Below are positions 52,223-62,164 of a stretch of 64,000 bases of DNA, piece after piece. A model generated the notes under the pieces. The model was not told the DNA's origin. It saw nothing but the letters and a program-made list of their open reading frames with translations, and did not search any database. The DNA comes from Elusimicrobia bacterium HGW-Elusimicrobia-1 (lineage in GTDB: Bacteria; Elusimicrobiota; Endomicrobiia; PHAN01): the NCBI GenBank assembly GCA_002841695.1, contig PHAN01000001.1, positions 62,001-126,000 of the forward strand, in the 5' to 3' direction. The translations under genes were made by a program, and so were the position numbers. Every line of letters begins with the position of its first letter. Position 1 is the first letter of the stretch.

Positions 52223-52795
52223 ATGGCCATTGAAGACATACTCAAATACGTCGACGGAGAAACCGCCGCGAAGTGCGAAAAAATAGTAGCCGAGGCGCGC
52301 GCCGCCGCGGCCGAAACTGCGGCCGCCGCGCGCGAGGAAATGGGCCGCCTGTCCAAGGAATGCGGCCGCAGAAGCGATATGGCGCGCCGCGCTTCCGAGG
52401 AGCATCATCTCCGCCGCGCCAGAATGGCCGCCCGCGACGCATCGCTGGCCGTCCGCCGCGAAATACTCGACGACCTCTACGCCGACATTTTCAAAAAGAT
52501 ATCCTCGTCGGATTCCGCGAAAATTCCGCTCTACGAAAAACTGCTCGACGGACTTCATCAGTCGGCTTCCGCGGAGCTTGTGACTTCGGCCGCGGAGTCC
52601 GAGATATGGTCGAGGTTGAAAAAGCGCGTGAAACATTCCAAGGCGTCCGAAGGTAATTTCGCCAGCGGATTCATATACCGCACGGCGGACGCTTCGTGGG
52701 ATTTTACGCTTGAAAACATTTTCGCCGATTTCCGCGCCAAGACGCAGAGCGAAGCCGCATTCATGATTTTTGAAACGTGCTCACCGGAAAAATGA
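52223..52795 (+). CDS. V/A-type ATPase peripheral stalk subunit E
   Basis: The protein has 190 residues. The N-terminal half is a long Ala/Glu/Arg helix (CEKIVAEARAAAAETAAAAREE in overlapping form), followed by a C-terminal mixed domain, the plan of subunit E, which pairs with G/H. Sequence identity is low, as usual for E, and the call rests on the plan and on the operon position between K and C. Its end overlaps subunit C by ATGA. Confidence 0.82.
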   Translation: MAIEDILKYVDGETAAKCEKIVAEARAAAAETAAAAREEMGRLSKECGRRSDMARRASEEHHLRRARMAARDASLAVRREILDDLYADIFKKISSSDSAKIPLYEKLLDGLHQSASAELVTSAAESEIWSRLKKRVKHSKASEGNFASGFIYRTADASWDFTLENIFADFRAKTQSEAAFMIFETCSPEK

Positions 52796-53823
52796 AACCA
52801 TCCGATTACGCTTCTTCCGTCGGAGTAGTCAAAGCGCTCGAATCCCGGCTGATTCCCGCGCACAAACTCCGGCGTCTGGCGGATTTTACCGGCGAAGACG
52901 ACTTTATGAGGGGGCTTTCGGACACTTCTTACGCCTCCCGCAAATTTCCTCCGCCGACGCTTGATTCCGAGGCCGGATGCCTGATATCGTCATTGTTTGA
53001 AAAATATCTCGTCGACAAACCCCTGCGCGATGTCTTTACGGCGGAGCACGGATTTGCCGCGGCTCTTGCGGAAATCAAGCTTGCCCTGGCCTCGGATTCG
53101 GAATCCGGCCCCGCGGCCGTTTCCGCTCACAGGGCGGCGGTTCTTCGCCGGGAGCTTTCAGCCGCGAACGCCGGCTGCTCGGCGGCAATGCCTTCGGCCG
53201 ATGCGATAACGTCCGCCGTCGACCGTCAAAAATTTTTCGGTTTGCCGGAGCCGCTGCCGGAAGTGTGCGGACTGTTGACGTCGGGGAAAAGTATGCCCTC
53301 GGCCGCGGCCGCGGATTTCGCGGCGTATGCCGCGTTTTTTTCGTGGGCGCTCGACAAGACATCGGCGTTTCCGGCGGCTCGGCATTACTTTAAGATACGC
53401 GTAGACGCGGTCAATGCGGCCAATTATGCGCGATGCGTCTTGCCGCAGACGGGCGATGAGACGTCGCCCGTAAAGACGGATTTTTTCGCCGGCGGATTCA
53501 TAGACAAAGACGTTTTCAGCGAAGCCGTCGGCGCCCTCGTCGACCCGACGTCGCTGTTTTCGTCGTCGAGATTTCACGAGTACAGAAAATCCTTCTCGGG
53601 CGCGGGGGCGCATACGCCGGTTACGGCTTCTAAGTTTATCGACGACGCTTCCACCGATTATTGGGTCAAGATGCGCCTTGAGCCGTTTGGATTTCATCAC
53701 GTTTGCGGCTACGCGCACGCCCTGAAAACCGAAATAAAGAATCTCAAGATAATATCGGCCGGCATTCGCTCGCATTTGCCGCCCGCCGACATCAAGAACC
53801 GACTGAGACACTCGTACTTTTAA
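52792..53823 (+). CDS. V/A-type ATPase central stalk subunit C (d)
   Basis: The protein has 343 residues, helical, linking the rotor ring to the central stalk. The pattern DYASSVGVVKALESRLIP at the start matches the family opening (YAxxxARVRALExxLL), and the middle shows repeated helical motifs ending with R-rich segments. The start ATG at 52792 overlaps the subunit E stop; a GTG at 52777 is the alternative. The operon position supports the call. Confidence 0.83.
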   Translation: MKPSDYASSVGVVKALESRLIPAHKLRRLADFTGEDDFMRGLSDTSYASRKFPPPTLDSEAGCLISSLFEKYLVDKPLRDVFTAEHGFAAALAEIKLALASDSESGPAAVSAHRAAVLRRELSAANAGCSAAMPSADAITSAVDRQKFFGLPEPLPEVCGLLTSGKSMPSAAAADFAAYAAFFSWALDKTSAFPAARHYFKIRVDAVNAANYARCVLPQTGDETSPVKTDFFAGGFIDKDVFSEAVGALVDPTSLFSSSRFHEYRKSFSGAGAHTPVTASKFIDDASTDYWVKMRLEPFGFHHVCGYAHALKTEIKNLKIISAGIRSHLPPADIKNRLRHSYF

Positions 53824-53828
53824 CGATT

Positions 53829-54134
53829 ATGGCCGATGTTATATTTGTGGGCGATCCGGAGTTTAACGCCGTTTTCGAGGCGTTCGGTTTTACGGTATTC
53901 GCGGCGCGCACGCCCGACGAGTTCCGGGTGTTTCTGGCCGAATCAAAGTCCTCCGGAGCGCGTCTCATATGCGCATCGGCGACGATAGAGATACCATCGG
54001 CCGAGGCGGCGGCTTTACTGCCGTCGGCAAGTATCGTATATTTGAGCGATACGCCCGACCGTTCGCGTCTTATTGAACATTACCGCGCGCTTTCCGAGAA
54101 GGCCTCGGGAGTGGATTTGACGGGGAAATTATAA
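53829..54134 (+). CDS. V/A-type ATPase subunit F
   Basis: The protein has 101 residues, the usual size, with the Rossmann-like F-subunit pattern: MADVIFVGDPEFNAVFEAFGF (in overlapping form), where the family reads VIGDxDxVxGFxLxG. Several glycines are lost, so it is divergent. The frame opens far upstream inside subunit C, and the ATG at 53829 is six bases after the C stop. Subunit A follows after a repeat. Confidence 0.8.
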   Translation: MADVIFVGDPEFNAVFEAFGFTVFAARTPDEFRVFLAESKSSGARLICASATIEIPSAEAAALLPSASIVYLSDTPDRSRLIEHYRALSEKASGVDLTGKL

Positions 54135-54138
54135 GGCA

Positions 54139-54241
54139 GGATTAAGTGGTAAGTTTGTAGCGGGCGAATTGCTATTCGCCGAATTTGTGGGATAGCAATC
54201 CCACCGCTACCAGTGAAGCGGGCGACTTAATTCTTAATCCT
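54139..54241. repeat. Palindromic repeat between ATPase subunits F and A
   Basis: Outer arms AGGATTAAGT and ACTTAATTCTTAATCCT enclose GTAGCGGGCGAAT...GGGATAGCAATCCCACCGCTAC (54158-54210). It belongs to none of the main families found elsewhere in the window. Confidence 0.7.
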
Positions 54242-54257
54242 GAAAACAGGAGACAAT

Positions 54258-56033
54258 ATGGAAGGCGTAATAACAAAAGTTTCCGGACCGCTGGTTCTGG
54301 CGAGCGGTCTCGTCGGAATAAAAATGTTCGAGATGGTCAGAGTCGGGGCCTCCGGACTCATCGGCGAAGTCATAGAACTAAAAGGCGATTCTGTTTCGAT
54401 ACAGGTTTACGAAGAAACCACCGGCGTGGGCCCGGGAGAAAAAGTGGCGGCGGTCGGCAGTCCTCTTTCCGTCGAACTCGGGCCGGGGCTTATAGGAACG
54501 ATTTACGACGGCATCCAGCGTCCTTTGGAAGTTATATACGCGCAGAAGGGTCCCTGGATAGCCAAGGGTGTAGACGTGCCGGGACTCGACCACGCCAAAA
54601 AATGGCGCTTCGTTCCCAAAAAGAAAAAGGGCGACGCCGTCGAGAGCGGAGACGTAATAGGAGAAGTCAGGGAGACCGCCACCGTAATTCACAGGATAAT
54701 GGTTCCCGCCGGAGTGTCCGGCGTCATAGAGGATATAAAGGAAGGCGACCACACCATAGAAGACATTGTCTGCGTGGTGAAAACGCCGTCCGGCGTCTCG
54801 GCAAAAGTCAAGATGCTCCAGAGATGGCCCGTGCGCCTTGGCCGCGCGTACAAGGAAAAACTTTCTCCGTCGGAACCGCTCATAACCGGACAAAGAGTCA
54901 TCGACACATTTTTTCCCGTGGCCAAAGGCGGCGCTGCCTGCATCCCCGGACCTTTCGGAAGCGGTAAAACCGTAGTGCAGCACCAACTGGCCAAGTGGTC
55001 GGACGCCGACATAATTGTCTACGTGGGATGCGGCGAGCGCGGAAACGAAATGGCCGACGTTCTTCTTGAATTTCCGCATCTTAAGGATCCACGGTCGGGA
55101 GAATCTCTCATAAAGCGCACAGTGCTGATAGCCAACACATCCAATATGCCCGTGGCCGCCCGCGAGGCCTCGGTTTACACGGGAATAACCATTGCCGAAT
55201 ATTTCCGCGATATGGGTTATAACGTCGCTTTGATGGCCGACTCAACCAGCCGCTGGGCCGAAGCCATGCGCGAGATGTCGGGCCGTCTTGAAGAAATGCC
55301 CGGCGAAGAGGGCTATCCCGCGTATCTTTCCAGCAGAATAGCGGAATTTTATGAGCGCGCCGGCAAGGTAGTTTGCGCCGGTTCCGAGGGAAGAACGGGC
55401 TCTCTTTCCGTCGTGGGCGCTGTTTCGCCTCCGGGCGGCGATTTGTCCGACCCCGTGGTTCAGTCCACGCTCAGAATCGTGAAAGTTTTCTGGTCGTTGG
55501 AAGACAAACTCGCCTACCAGAGACATTTTCCGGCGATATCGTGGCTGCGTTCCTACTCGCTGTACGTCGACAACATAACGGGCTATATGAAAGAAAACGT
55601 CGCCGCGGATTTCATCGCGCACCGCGCCTCCGCCATGAAGATACTTCAGGAAGAAGCCGCTCTCGAAGAGATAGTCCGTCTCGTGGGTATAGAGGCGCTT
55701 TCGGACACCGACCGTCTGATTCTTGAAACGGCCAAAATGCTGCGCGAGGACTTTCTGCATCAGCACGCATTCGATCCCGAGGACACCTACTGTTCTCTGG
55801 AAAAACAGAATCTATTGATGAATATGATACTTAACTTCTACAAAGCGCGTCTGGATGTCGTAAAAGCGGGCGGCTCCGTCGGTGAGCATAAGGAAATAAA
55901 AGAAGCCGTGGCCCGCATGAAATACGTCAAGGCGTCCGAAGTGAAAGAGAAAATAGCCGCACTGCAAAAACGTATCGCCGAGGAAACGGCCGCGTTGGCC
56001 CGCGAAGCGTCCGGCGTCGTCGAAAAAACCTAA
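54258..56033 (+). CDS. V/A-type ATPase catalytic subunit A
   Basis: The catalytic nucleotide-binding subunit of 591 residues. Walker A GPFGSGKT is at 231-238; [36 protein letters not shown] (in two parts) and [11 protein letters not shown] are typical. The non-homologous region of A subunits (about 115-190) is present. ACAGGAGAC precedes the start. Confidence 0.97.
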   Translation: MEGVITKVSGPLVLASGLVGIKMFEMVRVGASGLIGEVIELKGDSVSIQVYEETTGVGPGEKVAAVGSPLSVELGPGLIGTIYDGIQRPLEVIYAQKGPWIAKGVDVPGLDHAKKWRFVPKKKKGDAVESGDVIGEVRETATVIHRIMVPAGVSGVIEDIKEGDHTIEDIVCVVKTPSGVSAKVKMLQRWPVRLGRAYKEKLSPSEPLITGQRVIDTFFPVAKGGAACIPGPFGSGKTVVQHQLAKWSDADIIVYVGCGERGNEMADVLLEFPHLKDPRSGESLIKRTVLIANTSNMPVAAREASVYTGITIAEYFRDMGYNVALMADSTSRWAEAMREMSGRLEEMPGEEGYPAYLSSRIAEFYERAGKVVCAGSEGRTGSLSVVGAVSPPGGDLSDPVVQSTLRIVKVFWSLEDKLAYQRHFPAISWLRSYSLYVDNITGYMKENVAADFIAHRASAMKILQEEAALEEIVRLVGIEALSDTDRLILETAKMLREDFLHQHAFDPEDTYCSLEKQNLLMNMILNFYKARLDVVKAGGSVGEHKEIKEAVARMKYVKASEVKEKIAALQKRIAEETAALAREASGVVEKT

Positions 56034-56054
56034 AAATAATCTTCGGGAGAGTTT

Positions 56055-57440
56055 ATGACATATAAAGAATACACCACGGTAACCGGAATAGCCGGCCCGC
56101 TTCTCGTCGTCGAAAAAACCGAAAATATCAAGTATGGCGAGATAGCCGTCATAAAAACCAGGGACGGCGGTATGCGGCGCGGCAGAGTTCTGGAAGTCGA
56201 CGGCGACCGCGCGCTTGTGCAGCTTTTTGAAGGCAGTATGGGACTTAATCTTAAAGATTCCGCGGTCAGATTTACCGGCAAGCCCCTGGAAATGGGTATG
56301 TCGCCCGACGTTATGGGCAGGGTCTTCGACGGTATCGGCTGTCCCAAAGATGGCGCGGGCGACATCATCGCCGAAAAATATCTCGACATAAACGGCGAAC
56401 CGCTGAATCCGTCGGCGCGCGACTATCCGTCGGAGTTCATACAGACGGGCATCTCCACCATAGACGCCATGAATACCCTCGTGCGCGGACAGAAACTCCC
56501 CATATTTTCCGGAGCGGGCCTTCCTCACAACGACCTTGCCGCCCAGATTGCCCGTCAGGCCCGGGTGCTTTCGGCGCAGGCCGGACCGGATTCCGACGAC
56601 AAATTCGCGGTGGTGTTCGCGGCCATGGGAATAACTTTCGAGGAAGCGGATTTTTTCCAGAAAGATTTCAAGGCCACGGGAGCAATCGAGCGCGCGGTTC
56701 TGTTTATAAATCTGGCCGACGACCCCGTCATAGAGCGCATAGCGACACCGAGGGTGGCGCTTACCTGCGCGGAGTATCTGGCTTTCGAAAAAGATATGCA
56801 CGTGCTGGTAATCGTTACGGATATGACCAACTATTGCGAAGCGCTGCGTCAGATTTCGGCCGCCCGCAAAGAGGTTCCCGGCCGCCGCGGATATCCCGGG
56901 TATATGTATACCGACCTTTCAGGGATATACGAGCGCGCGGGACGACTGAAAAACAAAAAGGGCTCGATAACTTTTTTTCCCATACTTACGATGCCCGAAG
57001 ACGATAAAACACATCCCATACCCGACCTCACCGGCTACATAACGGAGGGACAGATAATTCTGGCCAGGGAATTGCACCGTTCCGGAATTTATCCTCCCGT
57101 CGACGTTCTTCCTTCTTTGTCGCGGCTCAAGGATAAAGGCATAGGAGAGGGAAAAACGCGCGAGGACCATTCCAATGTGACGAGCCAGCTCTTTGCGGCC
57201 TATGCGCGCGGTAAAGAGGCAAAGGAACTCGCCGTGATTCTTGGCGAGGCGGCGCTTTCCGAGTCGGACAGGAAATTCGCGTCGTTCGCGGAAACATTCG
57301 AGTCGGAATATGTCAATCAGGGAATGACCGACAGGAGCATAGAAGAAACGCTCGACATGGGATGGCAGTTGCTTAAAAAACTCCCGCGCGAAGAATTAAA
57401 GAGAGTAAAACCCGAACAGATGGATAAGTACATGAAATAG
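56055..57440 (+). CDS. V/A-type ATPase subunit B
   Basis: The non-catalytic subunit of 461 residues. Typical stretches are [30 protein letters not shown], the degenerate P-loop [18 protein letters not shown] and [13 protein letters not shown]. It lies 21 bases after subunit A. An 80-bp palindrome separates it from subunit D. Confidence 0.97.
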   Translation: MTYKEYTTVTGIAGPLLVVEKTENIKYGEIAVIKTRDGGMRRGRVLEVDGDRALVQLFEGSMGLNLKDSAVRFTGKPLEMGMSPDVMGRVFDGIGCPKDGAGDIIAEKYLDINGEPLNPSARDYPSEFIQTGISTIDAMNTLVRGQKLPIFSGAGLPHNDLAAQIARQARVLSAQAGPDSDDKFAVVFAAMGITFEEADFFQKDFKATGAIERAVLFINLADDPVIERIATPRVALTCAEYLAFEKDMHVLVIVTDMTNYCEALRQISAARKEVPGRRGYPGYMYTDLSGIYERAGRLKNKKGSITFFPILTMPEDDKTHPIPDLTGYITEGQIILARELHRSGIYPPVDVLPSLSRLKDKGIGEGKTREDHSNVTSQLFAAYARGKEAKELAVILGEAALSESDRKFASFAETFESEYVNQGMTDRSIEETLDMGWQLLKKLPREELKRVKPEQMDKYMK

Positions 57441-57516
57441 TTTTTTCAAAACCCCGTTTGTTTCCCTGCCTGTCCCATCGTCGTTTGGCGGGCGAGATAC
57501 ATCCTCTCTCGCGCGA

Positions 57517-57596
57517 TCAACACCGCGAGCACAGTGGGCGACCAAGGTCGCCCCTACGCGTAGGGGTGGGCTTGCCCACCCTGCTCGCGGTGTTGA
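57517..57596. repeat. 80-bp palindromic element between ATPase subunits B and D
   Basis: Perfect 15-bp terminal inverted repeats (TCAACACCGCGAGCA at 57517-57531 and TGCTCGCGGTGTTGA at 57582-57596) enclose a nested pair (GTGGGC...GCCCAC) and a central CCCCTACGCGTAGGGG. The rest of the 205-base B-D gap holds no gene. Confidence 0.85.
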
Positions 57597-57645
57597 AAAA
57601 ATAATTTTGAGATAAAATATTCGAGGGAAATAGACAAAAAATACC

Positions 57646-58266
57646 ATGCGTCTAAACGTTAATCCCAACAGAATGGAGCTTATCAAACTCCGGCGACGGC
57701 TTGTTTTGGCCCGCCGCGGGCATAAGCTTCTTAAAGACAAACGCGACGAGTTGATGCGCATTTTTATGGAGATGTTCGAGCGCGTCTTCAAGGAGCGCGA
57801 GGCGCTCGATGAGATGTTCGCCTCCCTTATGGCGGCTTTCAGATTCGCCCGCGCTTCGATGTCGCCGTCGGAGTTCGTCTCGGCGATAGCGTCCTCGGAA
57901 GCGGCGGTAAAATTCTCGATGTCGACCAAATCGCTTTTGAGTTTGCGCGCGCCTGAATACAAAATAGATGTCGAAGGCGACCCTGTGTCTTGGAGCGCGG
58001 CCTCGGCTCCGGCCGAACTCGACGAGGCATTATTGGGTTTCAAGGATTTTATTCCGCGTCTCGCGCGGCTGGCTTCCGACGAGAAAACTCTTATGCTTCT
58101 GGCCGAAGAGGTCGAACGCACCCGCCGGCGGGTAAACGCCCTTGAATACGTTTTAATGCCCAATCTCTCGGAAACCATTCGCTATATCTCGATGCGTCTG
58201 TCGGAAAACGAGCGTTCCGACCAGGTGCGTCTGATGAAAGTAAAAGACATAGTAAGGAGCCACTGA
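57646..58266 (+). CDS. V/A-type ATPase central stalk subunit D
   Basis: The protein has 206 residues, mostly two long helices. The start VNPNRMELIKLRRRLVLARRGHKLLKDKRDEL (in overlapping form) is the family signature (PTr-L-kLk-rL--A-rG--LLK-KRD-L). The C-terminus VEVERTRRRVNALEYVLMP-like stretch is present. It closes the operon. The preceding palindrome could reduce its expression relative to B, or it may have its own start (TAAAAT near 57613). Confidence 0.95.
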   Translation: MRLNVNPNRMELIKLRRRLVLARRGHKLLKDKRDELMRIFMEMFERVFKEREALDEMFASLMAAFRFARASMSPSEFVSAIASSEAAVKFSMSTKSLLSLRAPEYKIDVEGDPVSWSAASAPAELDEALLGFKDFIPRLARLASDEKTLMLLAEEVERTRRRVNALEYVLMPNLSETIRYISMRLSENERSDQVRLMKVKDIVRSH

Positions 58267-58286
58267 CACATACGGTAACTACTGCA

Positions 58287-59639
58287 ATGAAACGCGCCCC
58301 CGCCGCACCTTTCGCCGCCTCCAAAGCGGCTTTTGTCTTTTTGAGGACGGGATTCCTCTGCGCCGCCTTGTTTTTGCGTTTTATCGTCGCCGCCGCCGCC
58401 GCCGCCGCCGAACTCAAGGTATATTATGTTTCGGTAGGTCAGGGCGACGCGACTTACATAGAACTTCCCGACGGTAAAAAAGTTCTGATCGACGGCGGGC
58501 CGAACAGCTCCGACTCTACACTCAACCCGATAATAAGATTTCTGGAAGGCAAAGGCGTTAAGAGTATTGATATGGTTTTTCTGTCTCATCCACATGCCGA
58601 CCATTACTACGGGCTTATACCGGTTTTCAATCGCTACACCGTCGGAAAGTATTACGATTCGTTCATTGTGGGTTCGGGTACGGCGGAATCTTTCAGAACT
58701 CTGGCAAAGACAAGAGCGACGGTTTACGAAGACACCAGAACGCGCAATCTATCGACATCGGCGACTTTCTATTCCATAACCTCGACGGATCCGCCGCTCT
58801 ATATGGTGATGCACCACAGAGGCGACTATTTTGGCGACCCGCCGCCCTCGGCTAACGACACTTCTCTTATATTTGCGATAAATTTCGGATCCTCGTCGTT
58901 TCTTTTCGGCGGCGACGCCGGCGGCAGCGGGAGTTATAAACCTTTGGAGGGGGCTGTCATAGCGCAGAATACCGCATCCATCAAAAAAATTCCCGGACCT
59001 ATCGACTGCTACAAAGTACACCATCACGGCAGCGATTCGTCGTCGACGGAAGCGTTCCTGAACTACATAAGACCGTCGTACGCTTTTATCGGCGTCGGGC
59101 TGGGAAACAGTTTCGGCCATCCCCGCCAGGCCACCATAGACCGCCTGAAAAATATTTTATCCCAGACGAATCCCGTCGCGCCCGGCGGCCATTACGGCAG
59201 CGGAATTTTCGCCACCGATTACGACGGAACCATCGAGGTCGTTACGACCGGCGACGGTAATTACACCATAAACGGTAAATTTTCTCCCACGGCAGGCGAC
59301 ACGGGCGGTGGCGGCGGCACCGGCGATACGACCACTTTGTCAGGCGAGCCGCTTCATTTCGTAAACGCTCTCAATAATCTTTTTTATCCCGATAAAGGCG
59401 AGTGGCTCAGGATAGAATACTATCTTAACAGACCGGGCGAATCGCTTTTCAGGGTATACACACTGTCGGGGGAAATAGTGTTGGAAGAAAAAAGATCCGA
59501 CGATTACGCCGGCGACCTCAGGGCGTGGGTCTGGAACGGCAAAAATTCCGACGGCGCCGTTGTGGCTCCGGGAGCTTATTTCGTATACATTAAAACGCCC
59601 GACGGTCATAGTGTCAAAAAAGCGGTGGTTATGCGATGA
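58287..59639 (+). CDS. Exported ComEC-like metallo-beta-lactamase protein with FlgD/Por-type C-terminal domain
   Basis: The protein has 450 residues. A signal peptide (about 1-41) ends in seven Ala coded by a (GCC)7 tract. The metallo-beta-lactamase domain has VSVGQGDATYIELP, HPHADH (101-106), FLFGGDAGG and KVHHHGSDSS, as in the ComEC nuclease-type domain, but there are no competence membrane helices. A Gly/Thr linker leads to a C-terminal Ig-like domain (FRVYTLSGEIVLEE, WNGKNSDGAVVAPGAYFVYI, KKAVVMR) like FlgD and type IX secretion sorting domains. It overlaps a PorV-like gene by four bases. The substrate is unknown; a secreted nuclease or phosphodiesterase is possible. Confidence 0.8.
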   Translation: MKRAPAAPFAASKAAFVFLRTGFLCAALFLRFIVAAAAAAAELKVYYVSVGQGDATYIELPDGKKVLIDGGPNSSDSTLNPIIRFLEGKGVKSIDMVFLSHPHADHYYGLIPVFNRYTVGKYYDSFIVGSGTAESFRTLAKTRATVYEDTRTRNLSTSATFYSITSTDPPLYMVMHHRGDYFGDPPPSANDTSLIFAINFGSSSFLFGGDAGGSGSYKPLEGAVIAQNTASIKKIPGPIDCYKVHHHGSDSSSTEAFLNYIRPSYAFIGVGLGNSFGHPRQATIDRLKNILSQTNPVAPGGHYGSGIFATDYDGTIEVVTTGDGNYTINGKFSPTAGDTGGGGGTGDTTTLSGEPLHFVNALNNLFYPDKGEWLRIEYYLNRPGESLFRVYTLSGEIVLEEKRSDDYAGDLRAWVWNGKNSDGAVVAPGAYFVYIKTPDGHSVKKAVVMR

Positions 59640-60844
59640 TGAATCTTCGCCGGTTGGCCGGCTTTGTATTCTTCGCGTTTTTCTGCGCGGCCGCCGCGAT
59701 TTCTCCGTCGGAAGCGGCGGGACTGACGGTAGCCGACGCGCTTAAACTTTCCGGTTCGGCCCGCGCCGATGCCATGGGTTCGTCGACCGCGCTTGATTAC
59801 GCGCCCGGCGGGAACCCCGCCATTTTCGACGGCGCCGACACGGCATATTTCAAGTTTCACGCTTCGCCTCTGGGCGTAAGGGTATTAAACGCGGGAGGGA
59901 AATATGCCTTTGGACGTTTCACTGCCGGCGCGTGGCTGCTCAGTCAGGACGCCGGCGACGTCGATATACACCGCCTGCCGTTTGAAGATGTCGTCACCGA
60001 GATGATTTATACCCAAAAACTCCAGAGCGACACGATAGTGTCCGGTTTTTTCGGCTGGGCGCCGACGAGAGCCGCATCGGCGGGCGTCGCGCTTAAATAT
60101 ATAACGACGTCGCTTTTGGGGCAATATTCGCTTTCCGCGGTCGCCGCGGACGCCGGATTATTTTGGCGCCCCGGCCGTATGGCCGTCGCGGCTTTGGCAA
60201 GAAACGTCGGTCCCGCCGCCGGGTATTCGGATTCTCCGGCGAAATTTCCTCTGCCGACGTCGTATTCTTTGGGGGCGGCATATCCCTTCGCAAATTTTTT
60301 GGCTCAGATTTCCGCGGACTATTCGCCCGCGGACGCCAAAGTGTCTTATACCGCCGGCGGAGAGTATCGAATTCCCGACGAGAAAATATATCCGCTTAAT
60401 TCCATGGCCTTTCGCGCGGGCATGCGCTTTCCGCCTGGCCGCAACGTCTCGCCGGAAAATATTTCTTTAGGATTCGCCATGGGTTTTTCCAACGCTCTTA
60501 TGGAATACGCATTCCTCCCTGTCGACGATGCGGGATATTCGCATCACATAGGTATTTCCTACCGGTTTGCCCATAAGACGGTGGTGCCGGAGTCCAGAAT
60601 TATGCAGGTAGAAAGAATAAAATTTGTCGACGGAGAATTTGAGGAGGCGTCGTTCAAAAAACTCGAGGATATCGCGATGACGCTCAAAGAAAATTCTCGC
60701 TGCACGGTGCGCGTGGAGGGCCATTTCGAGTTTGTGGACAAGGTTTTGGATTATTTCGTGCGTGTAGAGCGCCTGAGCGACGCAATGTTTGTGATAGCCG
60801 AAAAAGAGACCGATTGGGTTGACATTACACTCATCGGACAATGA
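59636..60844 (+). CDS. PorV/PorQ-like outer-membrane barrel with OmpA-like tail
   Basis: The protein has 402 residues. After a signal peptide (about 1-28), the stretch SGSARADAMGSSTALDYAPGGNPAIF has the PorV/UPF0164 features (GxAxAMGxA and the NPA motif at 60-62), in parts. Alternating strands follow to about 315. The C-terminal 80 residues (KKLEDIAMTLKEN, VRVEGHFEF, RVERLSDAMF) resemble a degenerate OmpA peptidoglycan-binding fold. In type IX secretion PorV carries cargo with sorting domains across the outer membrane. The coupled upstream gene has such a domain, but no PorU or other component is in the window. Confidence 0.68.
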   Translation: MMNLRRLAGFVFFAFFCAAAAISPSEAAGLTVADALKLSGSARADAMGSSTALDYAPGGNPAIFDGADTAYFKFHASPLGVRVLNAGGKYAFGRFTAGAWLLSQDAGDVDIHRLPFEDVVTEMIYTQKLQSDTIVSGFFGWAPTRAASAGVALKYITTSLLGQYSLSAVAADAGLFWRPGRMAVAALARNVGPAAGYSDSPAKFPLPTSYSLGAAYPFANFLAQISADYSPADAKVSYTAGGEYRIPDEKIYPLNSMAFRAGMRFPPGRNVSPENISLGFAMGFSNALMEYAFLPVDDAGYSHHIGISYRFAHKTVVPESRIMQVERIKFVDGEFEEASFKKLEDIAMTLKENSRCTVRVEGHFEFVDKVLDYFVRVERLSDAMFVIAEKETDWVDITLIGQ

Positions 60845-60861
60845 TGCTTTATTCAGCGCGC

Positions 60862-60885
60862 AAAAGGCGAAAAGGCCTTATTTTT
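60862..60885 (+). terminator. Rho-independent terminator before the pil operon
   Basis: Hairpin AAGGC (60864-60868) and GCCTT (60875-60879) with flanking A/T pairs, followed by ATTTTT. It lies 18 bases after the PorV-like stop. Confidence 0.6.
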
Positions 60886-60924
60886 CAAAAGTTTCCGTCT
60901 TTTTCATTTTGCGTTACAGTTTGA

Positions 60925-60952
60925 TTGACACAAGCGGCAAAAATTTGATAAC
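60925..60952 (+). promoter_or_regulatory. Promoter of the pilMNOPQ operon
   Basis: A perfect TTGACA (60925-60930), a 16-base spacer and GATAAC (60947-60952). The transcript would start near 60959, giving a leader of about 50 bases. ACGGAG lies ten bases before the pilM start. Confidence 0.6.
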
Positions 60953-61009
60953 ATCAGCACCTTGATTTCCCCTAAGATTTACCGAACGCTTTAACGGAGT
61001 CCGTACCGT

Positions 61010-62164
61010 ATGCGTATAACGGCCATAGAGACAATATCCGCCCTGTTCAAAGGCCCGGCGAACACCGTCGGCATTGACATAGGTTCGCACGCCCTCAAAA
61101 TAATTTATCTCGACGGTGTGGGGCCAAAATACAAAATAGCCGGATGGGGGCACCTTCCTCTTGAACTGGAAACCTCTTTCGAGCAGTCGCAGGCGGAACT
61201 CAAAAACATATATACCGCCAAACTCATAACCTTTCTCAATCAGAACCGCGATATGCCCAAAGAAGTCACCACGGGCAGCGACGGACCCGCGCTCATCGTA
61301 AGAACCATATCCATACCTCGTCTCGCCTATGCCGAACTGGCCAAGACAATCCAGTTTGAAGCCGAGCCGTTTCTGCCCGTCAACATCAACGAATGCGAGA
61401 TAGGTTTTCACATTCTGGGTCCGTCCAAAGACGATTCCAAAAAGATGGATGTTTTGATTGCGGCCGTAAAGAAGGATTCCATCGAATCCAAGATAACGCT
61501 CTTAAACGACGCGGGTCTCAGGACTGTGGTGGCGGATGCCAACGCGTTCGCCCTCTATAACGCGTATGAAACCGTCGCAAAACCTTCCGAGACGGTCGTA
61601 ATACTGAATATCGGCGCGTCGATTACGAATATGGTGCTCGTAGACAATATGACCGTAAAGATGGTCAGAGACCTTGCTTACGGCGGCATAGAGTTCACCA
61701 AAAATGTGCAGCGTCAGATGACGGTGGATTTCAAGGGCGCCGAAAATCTCAAGATGAACCACGGAATTCTTGTAAGCGGCGACGATCGCGAAAGGACGCT
61801 TGCCGACGACAAGAAAGAGGCGCTCGGCGTTTCTATGGCGTTGAACGGCGCGGTCAAAATGCTCGTCGGCGACATACACCGGTTTATAGAATTTTATCTC
61901 GGCCAGAATCCCGACGCCGTGTTTTCCCGCATACTTCTTGCCGGCGGCACGTCCGGCCTTCCGAATCTCGCCGAATATATTTCCAAAGAAACCAATATCA
62001 CCGCGGAGATATTTAATCCCATAGCCCAGTGCGAGGGATCCAACCTCATACCCGAAAAAATGCAGCCGTCGATGGTTACGGCCTTCGGACTGGCAATGAG
62101 ACGGGAAAAAGACCACCTCGCCGCCAAAAAAGCGGCGCCCGCGGCCGTTAAAAAAGGCAAATGA
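61010..62164 (+). CDS. pilM: Type IV pilus assembly protein PilM
   Basis: A cytoplasmic actin-like ATPase that binds the N-terminus of PilN. The protein has 384 residues. VGIDIGSHALKIIYLDG is the first phosphate motif, LNIGASITNMVLVDN the second, and LLAGGTSGLPNLAEYI the adenosine motif. It is joined to pilN by ATGA. A Lys/Ala tail ends the protein. It could equally serve a type II secretion-like machine, but the PilM-N-O-P-Q order favours pili. Confidence 0.94.
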   Translation: MRITAIETISALFKGPANTVGIDIGSHALKIIYLDGVGPKYKIAGWGHLPLELETSFEQSQAELKNIYTAKLITFLNQNRDMPKEVTTGSDGPALIVRTISIPRLAYAELAKTIQFEAEPFLPVNINECEIGFHILGPSKDDSKKMDVLIAAVKKDSIESKITLLNDAGLRTVVADANAFALYNAYETVAKPSETVVILNIGASITNMVLVDNMTVKMVRDLAYGGIEFTKNVQRQMTVDFKGAENLKMNHGILVSGDDRERTLADDKKEALGVSMALNGAVKMLVGDIHRFIEFYLGQNPDAVFSRILLAGGTSGLPNLAEYISKETNITAEIFNPIAQCEGSNLIPEKMQPSMVTAFGLAMRREKDHLAAKKAAPAAVKKGK

